Below are positions 23,737 through 38,270 of a DNA stretch of 64,000 nt, piece by piece. The position numbers and the translations under genes are program-made. The stretch's first letter is position 1, and every line of letters begins with the position of its first letter. Under the pieces are notes generated by a model, which had not been told where the DNA came from, did not search any database, and worked only from the letters and a program-made list of their open reading frames with translations. The DNA comes from Sitta carolinensis (Eukaryota > Chordata > Aves > Passeriformes > Sittidae): the NCBI GenBank assembly GCA_032173965.1, contig CM063294.1, positions 4,014,452-4,078,451 of the forward strand, written 5' to 3'.

Positions 23737-26700
23737 TAAACTCCTTGAGTTCTTAATTAATACTGCATCACTTTTTCTGGATAACACAATTGTTATTTTT
23801 AATTCAGCTTCATTTTAAAAAGTGATGCAAACAGTATGCAAAACAGGTAAGTAAATGGCTCCTTGTTTTCCCAGAAGGCAATGACTTAGGCTCAAAAATT
23901 AATTTCAGTAATTAATTGGGGGACAAGGTTTCCTTAACCACTTTCCCTTGACCACAAAATGAGATGGATGTCCCCCTGCTTTTGACCCCAACTCTTACCT
24001 CAGCTGCAGCTTTTTTCTTGACCCAAGCCCTCAACTCAACTGCAGCTTTCTGTGTGAGACCAGAGCTGCCTATTTAAAACAAGCCTGTGCAGCTTCTTGC
24101 CACATTTAGAGCCCAGAAGGGAATGATTACATTTCCCATTCAGTGATTCAGTCTGTTCCATCACTTTGCTGTCCTGCAGTTTTGTGGCTCCATGAGATAA
24201 AAGTGTAGAAAAACAAAGCCACCTGCAATTCAATTCAATTCAAAACTGATATGCCTTGAAAGAAAAAATATTAAACTCTAGTGATATAACTGTATTGTAG
24301 AGTTTTTTCATCACAAATTGGTTTTATATGAACATATGCTCACTGTGTTTGTACAGCAAGGGGTGTTACGCACTCCTTTTAAACAGCTCAACTGCAGCAT
24401 CACTTGAAAATTTCCTCAAAAGAAGCTCAGGTCATGTAAATCCTAGATGGATATTAAGACAATCCTATGGAGGATCTTTGTTTTATTAAAAAAAAACCCC
24501 AAAACACCAGTGTTTTTGCTCGGATCTGCAGTGTTTTCTTCCTGTATAAAATAAGAATCTAAATCTGAGCAGATTCCACAGAGAGAATTCTCAGGCACTC
24601 AGATATCTGTTATGAGATTAATAGAAATGAAGTTGATTATCTAGGTGCAAATCTGAGAATGGCTTTAGTATAACAGCTTTGAGGTAGGCAAGAATAAAAC
24701 CCCTTTTGTTTGAGACCAGATGACACAGGGTGAATGGAGACAGCAGCAGTGGAACAGGCTGTGAGATGATGGTCTCATTTGTACAGCTGATTTCTGCTGC
24801 TGAATATCATTTCCCTCCACTTCTTTTTTTTTTCCTACCAAAGGCCTGTGGGATCTAATTTTGCTTTTGTTTACCCTTTGGTAGTCCCATAAATGTCAAA
24901 GAAACAAATGAGAGAATTCCATCTTCATGTGGAAGTAACCTCTGCTCCAGTCTTTTGTGGGTTTTTTAAAGCTCTTTTTGGAGTTATTTTTCCAACTCAT
25001 TGAGCAGCACAGTAGCACTGTGGTAATGTGCATACACAGCTTGTCCAAGGTGCATTTTCACACTTAGGATTCTTCTTCCTTTTTCTTTTTTGACTAGGAA
25101 AAGCAGGGATTTTGGAATTGTTTATTTGAAGAAACAGCAGGGTTTCATGAATGAACAATCAGGATTATTTCCCTATATAAATTCTGCATCAATATCCTGT
25201 TGATCACAAGTTGCCTATATGGCAGTCATGATACCTTAATGCTAGAATATAGAGTGGTGCTTTTCAAAAACCCTCAGAAAACCCCCAACCCAAACCTCCA
25301 AACCCTATTACTTAACTCATTTAAAGAGATAACGGGCTGTATGAAACTGTGATGTGGTGCACAAGGAATCTTAAGGCAAATGATTTGCATTAAGATACCC
25401 ATAAGCAGTTCTTGCTGCATTTCCAGGAGCCCAGCATAAAGCATCCAGCCTGCCTCTCAGGGCAGCAGAACAGGATTCTCTCATACACATTAAAAATGGC
25501 TTTTTGTGGCAAGGGGTGGGAAATGGAGCTTTCTGGTGTGAAAATTCGCTTTAGAAATGAAATTGACTTTTTTCCCCTTTTTTTGTGTGTCCCTTCAGTA
25601 GCCTTCAGTATGCGAGTTTCACCCTTGAACCTACTTTATTTAGTATTTAATTTATATGCTTAAACTCGGGTCATATGCAGCAACAGCTATTGATTAGGTC
25701 CTGCTTTTAAACCCAGTCTTCGAGGGAAGATGACTGCTGCAAAGAGGTCAAGTGGTTTGCCTGAAATAATTCCCTGAGTAAGAGGGACTCACAATTATCT
25801 GAACCGTTTGAGCAGGGGGTTTGTGGTGGGGGTGGATTTTTAGTTTGGATTTTAGCTCTCTGCCTGCAGCTCTCACTGCTTTTCGGAGCTGTTGTACTCT
25901 CCCTTCCTGAGGAGCAGCTGAAAACATAATTAAGGGTTAATGTTCAGGCGGGGAGGGGGAGCAGCCAGCCCTTCCTTCACAATAAGTTGGGCAATAAGCA
26001 GAGCTCTCAGGACAGGGACTGAGAAGGATGGGAGAAATGTCCCGTGAAGCCAATTGTTCAGGTATCTCTTTACCTACTTACAAAAAAAAAAAAAAATGTT
26101 GCTTTGATTGTAAGAAAAAAAAATTGGGGCAGGGCTTTTTTCTGGCCGTTTTATTGCAGTGCTCAGTCTCAGTATGCATTAGGTTTTTGAGGTTTTGTCT
26201 GCAGGGTCAGGTGAGGTAACTGGTGTGCACCTGTGATCCAAACTTGCTGCCTGATCATACCTGGGAGTACAAGTTTTCTTGCACGTGGTGTCCTTTTTGT
26301 CATGTCAGTGCTGGCAGAGGAAGCAGATGTGTCTGTATGAACGTATTTATGGACTAATGTCAGGAAAAAATACTAATAAAATATACACCACCTAGCAAGG
26401 AGATTTCAAAGTCATCTGGATAAGTTAATTTTTAAGATTCTTTGATAGCGGCTTCAAGTTTTTAAGGCTTGTAGAATCCTTATTCAGTGACTAATGAGTA
26501 AATGTGAACGAACATTTCAAACATGTAAGCATTTATATTTAAGAAATCACAATGTCTAAGATGACTTGAAGGTTGTTTTAATGATTTTGAAAGGAAACAC
26601 TTAAAAAAATTAAAGTACAGTTTGCAGCTAAAAATATTGCAATCTATAACTTCTAGGAAATTCTGTACATAATAAACCTGCCTCTACAATATTTTCTGTT

Positions 26701-29418
26701 GCTATCAGAAGTGCAAAGGTTATTTACTAATACTAACCATATATCTAATAGTAAGCCATCTTCTATCCATACTTTCGTTTTTAAATTTGGTATGCAGTTA
26801 TCTCAGGTTGCTGTTTTGACCAGATTTTGATGAAATCATTCTTTCACACTTACATTCTGTAGATAAGTACAGAGTTTTAGGGCACTCAAATCTCCTGCAA
26901 GATGGAACAAATCTCTGTGGAGGTGACCTGTCCTCCTGTTCCTGCAGTGCATGTTGTTCTGCAGATTATGGCTCTCCCTTGGTACCTGGGTCTCTGCACT
27001 GTGAGGTTTCAGCTCCTGGCTCGAGTTATTCCTTGCCCAGCAGTTTGTCTCTCCTGGAGATTGGCAATCCATGAGGAAAGCTGAAAGACCTCAGCACCTG
27101 CAGCCTGCTTTTCAGTTCTCCCCAAGAATTAAGCTTATGTGAGGATAAGCCAAGAGGGTTTTGATGTTTTTTTTCCTTTTGAGCTCTGCAGCCCAGTAAA
27201 ACACCTGTGCTGTTAAACATCCTTTACCTGTATCTTTGTAAAGGTACTTTGTACATCAGCAATTGTCTCTTGCACTGTGTTCAGCCCTTTTGATATAAAC
27301 TCTCCCTCCTTCATGTTTTACATTAGTATTGTACCTGTCCCATGGCTAGAGAAGAACATTTTAATTTGGAAATTATGTAGGCTAGTGGAACTGAAGAGAT
27401 GAGTTCAGTTCCTGAAATTCTGTAAAACCTCATGGCACTGCCGATAGCTCTGGGGAGGAGGAATAAATATGTTAAAGGGCGAGGGACTCAAATGCCCATA
27501 AATGCCAAAAATAGATGGACACCATTTGTTTTTATGAATTAAAAGCAGCAGATCTATGGTTACATGTAGGTGGAAAGAAACTCCCTGGTGAATATGCACA
27601 AGAGCTGTCACATATGCTCCGTGCCATGTTTCTGAAGGGTACGTGGCAGTGCCACATTGATTTGGTAAAACATTGTTTGGGAAGTTGAAGATCTGCTAAC
27701 AAAAACTGAATGTAGCCATCCAAACATATTGGGTGCTTATGGTTCATATGGGTGTTCAAATAGAACATTTGTTCCAAAGTGCCTGTAAACACAAATCTGC
27801 AGGATGGATTGCTGTCCTTACCCCGTGTGACAAACATTTCACACATGATGTGAGTTTGGCTGCCTTGAAAACAGTCAAGCAAAATGGCTTTTTTTGTCAA
27901 CTGTGAATCAGTTTGCCGTTAATTCCAGAGCACTTTTCAAAGAATTTGAAAACTGATGTAATTACTAAGTGCCTATATAACCAAGAACATGGGGTTTGAT
28001 TCTCATTTAATCTATCAGGTAACTTACTTATTTTGGTTCCTACAATATTTTTTGGATTTTCTTTTGTTTTTCTTTTCTTAAAAATTTACTCTTTTTCGTT
28101 CTAGAAACTGGTTATTCTTTCTTGTTCTGGTTAGTTCTTTTGAAGTGTTCTAATTTGTTAGGTGCAGGTGTTTCACTGACAGCATAGGTGAGTTTGGGAA
28201 CTGTTGTAGACCTGGTGTAGACAAAGGAGTGTGGTGGCAGAGGGGAACACAAGTCATAGAGACAGAGCTGGTGTGACACCTTCAGAAATACGTCATAGGA
28301 TGATTAATTTGGATATGCACAGCTACTCAGGGAAGAAGAATAGGCAGTCAAGTTTGTGTTCCACTGTCCAACAGACACTCCATGTCTATGAGTGGACCTC
28401 AGGAATGGAGATAATGAGGAATCAGCTGCAGACTGACCTGCTCAGGACTCTTGCATGAGTTATTTTAAGTGATAGAATAGCAGATTTTAGTGCTTACTGG
28501 AACTCTTTGCCACTCTTCTTAGTCTAAGGGAAGTGTTATTTGCTTACTCACATATAAATACATGTATATGTAACTACCTAAATTAAGTATAGAAGCACAC
28601 AGAGTGCTCAGGAAAGTGCAGAGTACTATTTTTATAAACTTAGTACAAATATAAATCAGCATGTAAAAGCACACAGCAGGATTTTACCCTTTCATTACAG
28701 TTTTTGTAGCATAAACAGGTAATGCAGTAACCCAAAGCATGTATTTTGTTAACTCATTTGTTTGAAATCATGTAGGAGAACAAGCAAATTTGGGGCAATG
28801 AGGTATAGAGTCAGACTGTAAAAGTAATTCCAGTGGGATTCTGGATGGGGAACTTGAATTCATTGCCTTGAGTAGTGGGAATGAAGTTTGATGCAAGTGC
28901 CTTATAGGCTTGTGAGGTTCAGGCTGAATTGCAGTGTGTCTCTCTCACCCTTAGCACTGATTCATCTAAACTCACCCATGCTCTTCTCTAGAACTGAGTA
29001 CAAGTCAGCCACAGCTCTGGCTTGCAAAATGGGATGTGATGCTAAGAAATGACAAAAATAAAGACTTGAAATCACAGGATCAGGGCTTTGCATATGCATT
29101 GAAGCAACCACTGGAAAACAAATCTCAGAGGTTTTTATGGTCTCTGTTGCCAGCCCCGTTTTGTAGCAGTAAGAGGGCAACAGCACAGGGCCTGTGTGCT
29201 GTTATATGAGGTACTTGTGGCTGCTGCTCTTCTTCAGCTGCCCTGAGGAATCAACCAGCAAAGCAGAGAAACAGGAGTCAGAATTTGGAGCTGCATCCAT
29301 TAGGAGCATTTTTGTGTTAAAAAAACCCCTCTGATAATACCCAGGCAAGTCATCAGTGAACAGCACAGGGCTGTAACTAAGCCAAATGGATCGTTGTCTT
29401 AACGTAATTCAAAGCACA

Positions 29419-29437
29419 TTTTTTTTTTTTTTTTTTT
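29419..29437. repeat. T homopolymer, 19 bases
   Basis: An uninterrupted run of T lies in the intron. No retrotransposed gene is recognisable next to it on either strand. Confidence 0.95.
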
Positions 29438-32400
29438 CCCTGTTGGTGAGTTTGTCAGTGGCCAATTTTACATCAGAAATTACTAGAAGGGGGTGAATTC
29501 CATATCTCAAAAGCAACCTGCTGTTTCCTGATTGGTAGAGTAGAAAAAGGGTAAAACAAAGCAAAATCCTGGAATCACCCCCTCTAACCCTGCTTTTCAC
29601 CTGGAGATGCCACTAATTCATCCTAAAATAGGAACCCACAGCTGTGTTAAAGATGAAATGGCCTGACTTGGAAGCCCTTAGAAAAGCTTCTGAGCCTGTG
29701 TTAAGCATGTCGAGTGCTGGAAACCCCTATCAGAATGATTTAAAATTAATGCAGTGTGTTGAAATACATTATTTGTTAACTGTTCTCCAGTGGCTGTGGG
29801 AGTTGGTTGAGGAACTGAGTAGGACCATGAAACAAGTCTCCCCCAATCCAAAATGGGATGTGGAGATATTTAGAACTGTGGTTTCTTCTCCGGCTCCAAC
29901 TGGCCATTTTGGTTTTTTAAAAAGTCTGATAAAACAGGCTTTGATTGAAAACATTAGTGTATTATACTAAGAAACTACCATTTATAACTGCAAGCTGTTA
30001 ATTGGATAATACCCATGAGTTTTTAATACTAATTTTCTAATTACAAAAGAAAAAAAAATTACCAAAACAAAAGAATCAACTGTTTACCAGCCATGCAGCA
30101 AGGCAGACACTGCCATATACTCCCAATATGTAGTGGTTTGGTATTGCTTCCTCCTAATTTTTGTCCAAAGAGCTAGAACATATCACAAGTTGTTGTATGA
30201 CTGTGGGTGATGGCATTAATCTGATGTGATATGGATTCCAGAGGGGACAGATGTGTGGAGATGGAATGCCCAGATTTCCTTTTGCTCTGTCATCCCTCTA
30301 ACAGTGTGGAACCCAGGCACTGCTGGGCCTTGCCCTGGGCACCTTCACCTTCCCTGCCCTGCACTCGCCCTCTGCCACAGCCTCAGTGCCCCACATTTTC
30401 TGGTCAAGTCCAAGCTTCTCAAAGGCAGGAGAGCCTTAATTTTCCTCTCAAACCTGAGATTTTTAAGTATCTACACATAAAAATGTGTCAGCAATGAGCA
30501 TCAGCAGAATTAACCTGCGTTTTGCCGAGTGTCCCTGTTGAGCAGTGTGCCAGTGAGCTCTGTGCATTCCTGTGCCACTGGCTGGGCTCACGGGCAGTGC
30601 CAGGGCCACCTGCTCTGGTGGCCTCGGGCAGCAGCAATGTCACCCGTGTCCAGAACATCTGATCAGCTCCAGGAACAGCAGAGCACCGACCCTGCCTTGT
30701 TGTGTCACACCAGAGAGTTTCTTGCAGCCGTCAGTCCTACTGAACCCATTTTAAAAACGCCAATGGCTCCAAACCAATTCAGTCTGTCTTTGACAACTGA
30801 CAGCTGATACACTTTTTAATAGGAAGGGATGGAGCATTCGGGGTCTTCCTTTCTAAAGTTTTGGTCCTGTAATGGATTTGATAGAGCAGGGAACACAGGC
30901 ACGGACTGATTTGAAGGAGCAAGCCGAATCCCAGCTGGTGCTGCCGTGTGCTGGGCGGGAACAGCTCTCCTGTGGGGGCTTGTTTGTTTTGCCTTGAAAC
31001 GAGCGTGACTTGAGTGCTGTCAGCTGGGCAGCAGCGGTGCCATGAGGGTGCCCGAGCCCTGGCACTGCTCGCAGGGCTCTGCCGGAGGCTCCAGCCCCCT
31101 GCCCGCCGGGAGCGGCTCCGGCTGCCCGGGCAGCAGGGGCAGCGCTGGAAGGCAGCAGTTCCTGTTCCACCTGCTCCGCCCCACATTACGGATGGCTACG
31201 CCTTATTTAGTTTAATAAATATTTTTGTATATTTTTTTTTCTATGCTGGTGCCTCACTTTCATATTCCCAGTTCTGTTCCTAATGATATGATTGCCTATT
31301 AATATTCCTAATCTGATTCCTTAGTGTGATTTCCTATTAATAAGGTCACTGGTTAGTAACATTCTGAACTAGAACTTTCCTTTACGTGTGATATTTGACA
31401 CTTGTCAACTGAACATAGCAATAAATAAAAATGTAAATAAGTGCAAACCTTCTAAAACTGTAAAAAACACCACAGTAAGTAACTTTCATTTTCTCAAACA
31501 CCCATTTTATCTTCCTCTTTTCTTCCCCTTTTCCCCTTTGGGGCTATGGCAGAGAACAACAGATGGTTATCAGTCAAGAGTAACTAGGGAAACGGCAAAA
31601 CCTGCCCCAATTGCTATGGAGACAGCCATTTCTGTGCTTGGTATGCACTATTTGTTACATCAGCAACCAGAGAGAGTTAAAAAAAGGAAAAAAAAAAAAA
31701 ATGTTCTGAAGCACCTGATATTGAAAGGAAATCTCGTGTTTGTGTGTATTTGTCCTTGCGGCAGGAGGAGTCTCCATGTTCGTTTGCTGCTCAAGTTTAG
31801 CTTTAAGCTGATATTTTGGTTATTTTGTGACAGCAACATTTTGATTTGTGAGTTAATGTAATACAAATACTCAGAGTAAATACTTATTAATTTTGAACAA
31901 TCTGTAGAATAATTAGTCATAAGCAACTCTTCCCCTTCAAATCAGGTATTCTTCCCTCCTTGAATTTAACAACCTGGCAGCACAGGTTGGGTATGAAAAC
32001 TGAAGACAGAGAATATGACTCTGCCCAATTATTTCAGGCAGATGAGCTCTTTCTGCGCAAAGCCTCAACCACAGCTTTTTGGCAAAACCACGTCCTTGGG
32101 AAACAAAAAAACAAAAATGAGGGGAATTTTGGAACACTTCTAAAAATCTCAGAGTGAGATTGCAGCTTGAACTCAACAGCTGTATCAATCTTTTAAATGT
32201 TCTAATATAAGCAAGCTCTTCTGGAGTGATTTTAGTGAAGCATAAATAAAGAGTAAAAATTAAATGGGAAAAAATGCATTAAAACCTACTTTGAAAGAAC
32301 TTCACATTACTTCTATTTAATTGAATTTAATATTACCTCAAAGCACCATCTTTCCCCGTTTATTGGGGCTTCCTTATCAATTAATACAAGGACATGGGCT

Positions 32401-35400
32401 TTAGTTTGGTGTATGAGAAATTTTAAATAGATGTGTTGGTGTCACTTTCCTTAGATATTTTAATATTCTTGAAGTTATGTAAGGGCAATAAATGTCACAG
32501 AGTGTCTCTCTAATTCTTACAGGTTATGAAAGAACTTAAATACTAGAGTGCAAACTTTAGAGGAAAGGGATGACATAGAACCAGCAAGTCTGTATTAGAA
32601 ACAAAATGAAAAAGGAAATGGAAGGGGAAAAAATGCTGTCCGGAGGTTCTTTTGGAGATATAATTAGCAAAATTAATTCTTTCCTAAAAATGATTCTGTA
32701 ATAATTTACAGTGAATTTGCCTTCCTGTAAAATCATTATTGAAATTCCTTTAAATATTTTGGTGATGCAATACCTTTAACGTGGATATGTCTGGTTAAAA
32801 ATGCAAATCCTTCCTTAATGAGGAAATGGCTCCTGCCTAAATTTTATCTGCAGGTGTAGATACCATCTATAACACTAGTACAATAATTTTATATCAGTAA
32901 CAGTAAACCTTAAATATGTAACTATTGTAACACTTTTTTTCTGCTAAATGTGAAATATGAGAGAAATTTGAACAGTATATATTACAGTAGTCATTAATAC
33001 TGTCTTTTATTTAAATATTTAACTAGATATTGGGCAAAATATAGAAAGAGGTTATAGTAATTTAACTACTGTCACAGTATAATTAAAAATCAGATTAGCA
33101 CTTGAGCTCTGCAATGGCCTTGGTAGTGTTTGAAAATGGAAAAAAAATCCTTTACTGAATAAAATACAAACCACTGGTTATAAAGTTCGTTATTGTTAAA
33201 TGCTGATGCTTGAAGGGCCTCTTCTGTGTGAGTGTGCCTAATTGCAAAAAAAATGCTGAATTCTCATATAGTTGGTGTGCTGTGAAGAAATCTTGCTAGT
33301 AATAAAAATGTCACAGTTTAATCAGTAATTTTTTTAATGTTAATTAAAGAAATAGATTATTTCAGTTTTGGTAAATTTCACCCTGCATGAATTCAATTCT
33401 TTAATGTTTTAGAATAGTTTTGTGTTTTAAAAAAAATCTTAAAGCTAGTAACATGATAAAATTATATCAGCTTTGTTGGCTGGGGATTTTTGTCTTTCAA
33501 ATATATTTGAAAATTAAATATTCCTTATTGTTGTGAGCCAAACCTTCAAGGTTTGGTATTTAAAGGATTATTTAAAATGGCAAAAGAATATCAACCTTGT
33601 AAAACCTTATTCCTTCTAAATAGTATTTAATATTTAACTCTTATTTTTGATAGATAATGCACCTCCAAATGGGTAAGCCAGAGTTATACTCTATCAGAGA
33701 AAGGTGATTTAAACATTTGAAGTGGCATTTTAGCCAAGCCATGGGTACTCCTGTGATATAAATCTGTTAGAATGCAGTGCTATTTCTCATTTCTTAGAAG
33801 GATTTGTGTCTAAGTTTTTTGGTTTTATTTCTTTAAGACATCAATTTTAAATTTTATCAGTCAGTTGCATATAATGCAGTCACATAATTTTCCTGCTTTT
33901 CAAAACTGAGAGTAGTTATTGAGTCCACATTAGAGCCAAATTACAGTAATGCATATGGTTTTATGTATTATAGCTCTGCCACATAAAAGATGTCTTTTCT
34001 TCCAAAGACTTTTATAAATTCTTGGATTGTTTATAGGCATTTGTCTGTGTCACACTTCACCTAGATCCCATTTGCCCATTCAATATTTTCCTTGCTTGAG
34101 TGCTTTGCTCTGCTCTCTGAGCTCTTCTGCTATGGCTGTCTTTATCTCTGGGCATTGTCGGGTTGCTAATTGCCTGTCAGGGAGATCTGGGATCCCTGGA
34201 GCCTCCTGGGTGGGGTCAGGGGGGATGATTCAATCTCAGGGGAGCTGCTGGGTGTCCCAGCCTGGTATCTCAGCTCACTGACCTCTTCTGACAACGTCAC
34301 TCAGCCCAGCTCCAGGGGCTGGGGCTGCTCAGCTTCAGTGCTTTGTGTCCAATGCATGAGAGGTTCAGCATTTAACCCAAACACTTCGGTGCAAATCGAA
34401 GTTGGGGATCTCTGTAACTCAGCAAAATTTGCACGTGTCACACAGCTCAGTTACTGTGGTTTCATTCATCCTTCTGCAGCTCGGTATTTCTCTGTGACAA
34501 CGTTCTTTGGTCAGAGGCAGTCAAATCACTTGGTAGGTTTAGATAAAGTCTGAGCCTAGGGTGCATTCCTTCAAAAGACAGAGTAAATGCAGATATGAAA
34601 AGTGATTTTGTCCATGTGTTTTTAAAACTGCCTCTTAAATCTGAGTTTGTGTTGTCTGACCTTTCATCACCAGTACGTTGCACCACTACATGCATAACAA
34701 TCCAATTGTAATCTTAAGGGAAAGATTTTCTAGAAAGGCTATGAGTGCTGACAAAAAGAGGTGGCATTTAAATCTGAATCAAGGCTTCCACAGCCCGAGA
34801 CCATTTTTAAAAATTCCCCTGTAAGCCTGGAGCAGGTGAGGTGTCTCTCAGGGAGCTGACTCCGTGTACCCCAGTGCTCTGTTGGGAATGCAGCGGTGGA
34901 GAGATGGGTGCAGTACCACAGTGTTCCTCAGGGAAATGTGAGTTCCCCCCCTTCTGAAAGATTGGGTTATTTTCCTTTTTTTTTTTCTTTTTAAGTTGAA
35001 ATTTTACCTTCTGGGCATATGGGTAATTTTATTCAAGTAAGATGTTCTTCTCAACAAATGTTAGGGATGTCTGTTCAGCCCATCGAGGAGCTGCATGCAC
35101 AGCCTGCCCACACCGAGTGTGTGAGCTGGCTGCTAGTCCACATCACAGCGTGTTTGTCTTGTCTTCATAACCAAAAAAATAAAGGCTGAACACCTTGGCT
35201 TTCTCTAAGACTTTACTTAAACTTTTCCCAAAACTTTCAACTTATCACTTTGTCTTGGAAGGAAGACATTTAGATTTAAACTCTCAAATTTCTAGTCTTG
35301 GCTGAACCACTCACCAGGCTGCTGTACAGATGCAGAGAAATAGGTTTTCCATCTTTACACACAGAGAAATAAATAGGGAGACAGAGGGTCTTAAAACCTA

Positions 35401-37644
35401 ATTTTAAGACAACTAGCATGTTTTTTCCCTTTGGGAAGAATTTCTCATGTTTCCATGCAGATGTGAATGTGTTGGGGTGACAGATACCAGGAGACATGAG
35501 CTCTGTGACAAAGGAGCATTAAGCATGTGAGCAGCACCCCAGAGACTGTGAGGAATTGGACCATGGGCCACAGAATCAGGGTGTATCACTAATGAATATG
35601 TTCCCTATTTACTGCTAGTCCTGCTAAGTGTGTGTCTTCTGAGCATTGAGAGGTTTCCCTTGCTGTGATCCTGTGCATCGATCACACAGACTAAACCTGG
35701 TTCTTGGCAGTGGCATGACTGGACCTGTGGAAATATGATTAAAATGGTCATTATGCTTTTTCAACAAAAATCAATCTATGAGAGTAGCAGGTTTTTTTTA
35801 AAAAAACAATACCCACCAAGGAATCCCTTTAATCAGAAGGCTTTGAGACTAGCACACTGTGGGTTTTTTTGCTTATTTTAGTGTATTTGGCAGAAAAATC
35901 AATATCATAGTATAACTCAAATAAAAATCACACAATATATAATACTTCCGTAGAAGGAGAGGTGATTCTCAGGTTGAGGCTTCTTTCTCCTCATCATGTT
36001 ATTATCTGCCAACCTTCTGCTTATTAAAGCTAATTGTAAAGTACTTAATCATGCAGACAGCACTGCGTTTAACTCATTGGGAGTTTATTCCTCTTCAAAA
36101 TGCACCATCCCTTCTGTTTGAACAACAAATCTTTGTCAATTAAATGGAGATATCAGGGCAGTCAAAAATAGAGAGGTCTTAGGATCTTTCACAAGTGGTT
36201 AGAGAAGCAGAGAGAACATAAATATATGTATTTACCCAGATATGTATATGTGCTGTTCCTGAACTCCTGCATACAGGGAAATCTCTTTTGGAGGATTGTA
36301 CATCCCAGTGTCTGTCAGTATTGGAGACATTGCTTAAGTTTTGGCAAATTCACAAAAGTTCTCCAAAGTTGGCGAATGTTACAGAGAACCTTAATTGGGG
36401 CTTTGTGGTTCCTAAGGGTTTTGGTAGCCCTTAACGTGTTTTCCTGTACTTTAACTCATAAAAAATGACAATGTTCATTGATACAGACTACATCACAAAG
36501 AGTGATTTTTTCCCATGGTTGTCAAAAATGTACATATCCAGGATGCTCAATGTTAACGGATCAAACTCAGTCTTTACAGGGGTTCATAAAGATTATACTT
36601 GCTCTGTTTGTGCTTTATTGTTCTAGAGTAAGGAAATTGCTGCAAATATTTATTTAGAGCAAAAATTAGATACAGAGAATAACTGGAAAATAGTTGGTGA
36701 AACTGTACAACCATACTATACATGGGTGTGATATCTTTGCTATAGTTGCATTTATATATATATTTTTTAAAAAAATCAGAAACTACAGTATAATCTTTGT
36801 ATCTTTATTCAAAATACTTTACTCATATAGCACAAAAAGTCTCTGCATCACCAAATCCAAAGTTTATGTTGTGCAAAGGGCAGTAACAGATAGGGTCAGG
36901 AGCTTGCATCTATTTTTTCATGAATTGCAGATATTTTAGTTGCATGTGACTAGATACGTAATGTTATTTCTTTAAGTGTAAAATTTAAGGGATCAGATGT
37001 CAGAAAATGTAATCATTGAATTTTAAATTACAACTTTAATTCTTTTAAGCAGAGGAGACAGATGTAGCTGTCTTGCTGTATCCCTATATATTGCAAAATA
37101 CATTTAAATCATGCGCATACAAGGAGACAAATGAGAGAACTCCACCATCCAAATATTAAATTACATGTTTTGAAGCAAAATAGTGTTTTAAGTGTACATG
37201 TGTATAATGCTTTTTGTCACTGGATTGCTCTCCCTGATGCAGTTAGACAGAATCTGTATTTAGTCAGAAATCTTTCAATAGAGAGGGCTACCAGATGGGA
37301 CCAGTAACAATGCAGAGAGGCATCGAACCACCACAGACATTTGGTGCTTAGAATAATAAAAAGACTATAAAATTAGATTAGTTGAGTCTAATTTGGAATT
37401 GGTATATTCCCTATGCACTCTCACAGCTCTTGGGTAGATAAAGCCTGAAGATTTAGTACTGTCAGGACAGAGGACTCCAACTTCCAGTAAAAGAAAAAAC
37501 GGCATTCTGGGAGGTCACAGAGGGCAGCCCAGTGACCTCCAATGATTTACAGGCCTTTAGCTTAATGAAATTGTTTCAGTGACATGACGGTAAAAGCTCA
37601 TAATGGATTGGATGCCCTAATGTAATGAAATTACTCCCTTCTGC

Positions 37645-37647
<3 letters not shown>

Positions 37648-37688
<41 letters not shown>
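37648..37688. repeat. A homopolymer, 41 bases, upstream of an exon
   Basis: Forty-one consecutive A residues are followed by GGAAAGGAG and a second run of 13 or so A residues. The run begins about 258 bases before the exon at 37906. No recognisable retrogene or SINE body precedes it, so I call it only a homopolymer. Confidence 0.95.
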
Positions 37689-37690
<2 letters not shown>

Positions 37691-37740
37691 AAAGGAGAAA
37701 AAAAAAAAAAGCGCAATTAATATTTACTGAGACCTGACAG

Positions 37741-38270
37741 GCTTCAGTGTGCGGGAGCGGCAGCGCTGCCAGACAGCGGCGAGCAGCCCCGAGCAGCGTG
37801 GCAGCTGAGCAGGCGCTGCGAGGGGGTGGAGGGACACCTCGGTGACGGGGAAGCCCCAACCTGGCGCTCCGAGCCAGCCTTCATCCTCTCCCTTCCTTTC
37901 TGCAGGCAACTGGACAACAACCAGATCAGCTGCATCGAAGATGGAGCCTTCCGAGCCCTGCGCGACCTGGAGATCCTGTGAGTTCACTTGGTGCCGTGCC
38001 GGGGCGGTGGGGGGTGGCCGTGCCCGTGCTGCAGTGCTGCCGAGCCTGCGGGTGCCCAGCCTCGCTGCCCCTCGGCAGGTGCGGTCCCACGCTTCCCCGG
38101 GCTGGCGTTACCGCTGGATAAACCACAATAGGCGAGCGGTGCTCGTGGGGAGCGCGGAGATCGCCCTGCCGCTGCCGCGGGGAGCAGACGGGGCTCGGCA
38201 GCATCCCGGCGTGTCCGGTGTCCGATCGCAGCCGGAATCCTGCCTGATGCAGGGCAGAGGATGGGTAACA
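37741..38270 (+). other. CpG-rich island enclosing the second visible exon
   Basis: Base composition changes abruptly from AT-rich intron to GC-rich, CpG-dense sequence around the exon, with many CG dinucleotides both before (GCAGCGCTGCCAGACAGCGG) and after it. The open frames across it on both strands follow from the shortage of AT-rich stops. Bird genes often show such GC-rich islands around internal exons. A regulatory role is possible but not shown. Confidence 0.7.
37906..37977 (+). CDS. SLIT3: SLIT3 exon encoding one LRR of domain 1 (probably LRR5)
   Basis: This 72-base exon encodes the next 24-residue leucine-rich repeat, reading [20 protein letters not shown] and then LEIL. It begins after CCTTTCTGCAG with one base (G) that completes the leucine codon left open by the exon at 10258-10329. 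It ends two bases into a leucine codon before GTGAGT. Both junctions are phase 2, so the frame is continuous. DNN before the QIS, and LEIL at the end, agree with SLIT3; SLIT2 has DYNQIS and LEVL. A cysteine follows the ISC motif, as in other vertebrate Slits. Third positions are strongly G/C. Repeats of domain 1 form part of a concave LRR solenoid; in Slits the main Robo-binding face is known to be in domain 2. Confidence 0.97.

Larger units (their letters stand above)
10330..37905 (+). other. SLIT3: SLIT3 intron, 27576 bases, phase 2
   Basis: The intron runs from donor GTAAGT to a pyrimidine-rich acceptor (CCTCTCCCTTCCTTTCTGCAG). It carries a minus-strand endogenous retrovirus at about 14436-17160, CR1 tails near 11850, 12324, 17176, 20587 and 23651, a 19-base T run at 29419-29437, a GC-rich patch at about 30990-31190, and a 41-base A run at 37648-37688. 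The part from about 31200 to 37600 is AT-rich with almost no long open frames. Around 11140-11600 there is a moderately GC-rich stretch with a TATA-like motif that may be an old LTR. I see no additional exon and no structured RNA gene. Confidence 0.93.

Noticed and set aside
29644..29970. 108-codon plus-strand open frame with a plausible-looking peptide
   Set aside because: No family recognised, no exon flanks, no poly(A) tail or retrogene signs; it would need a database search to revive.
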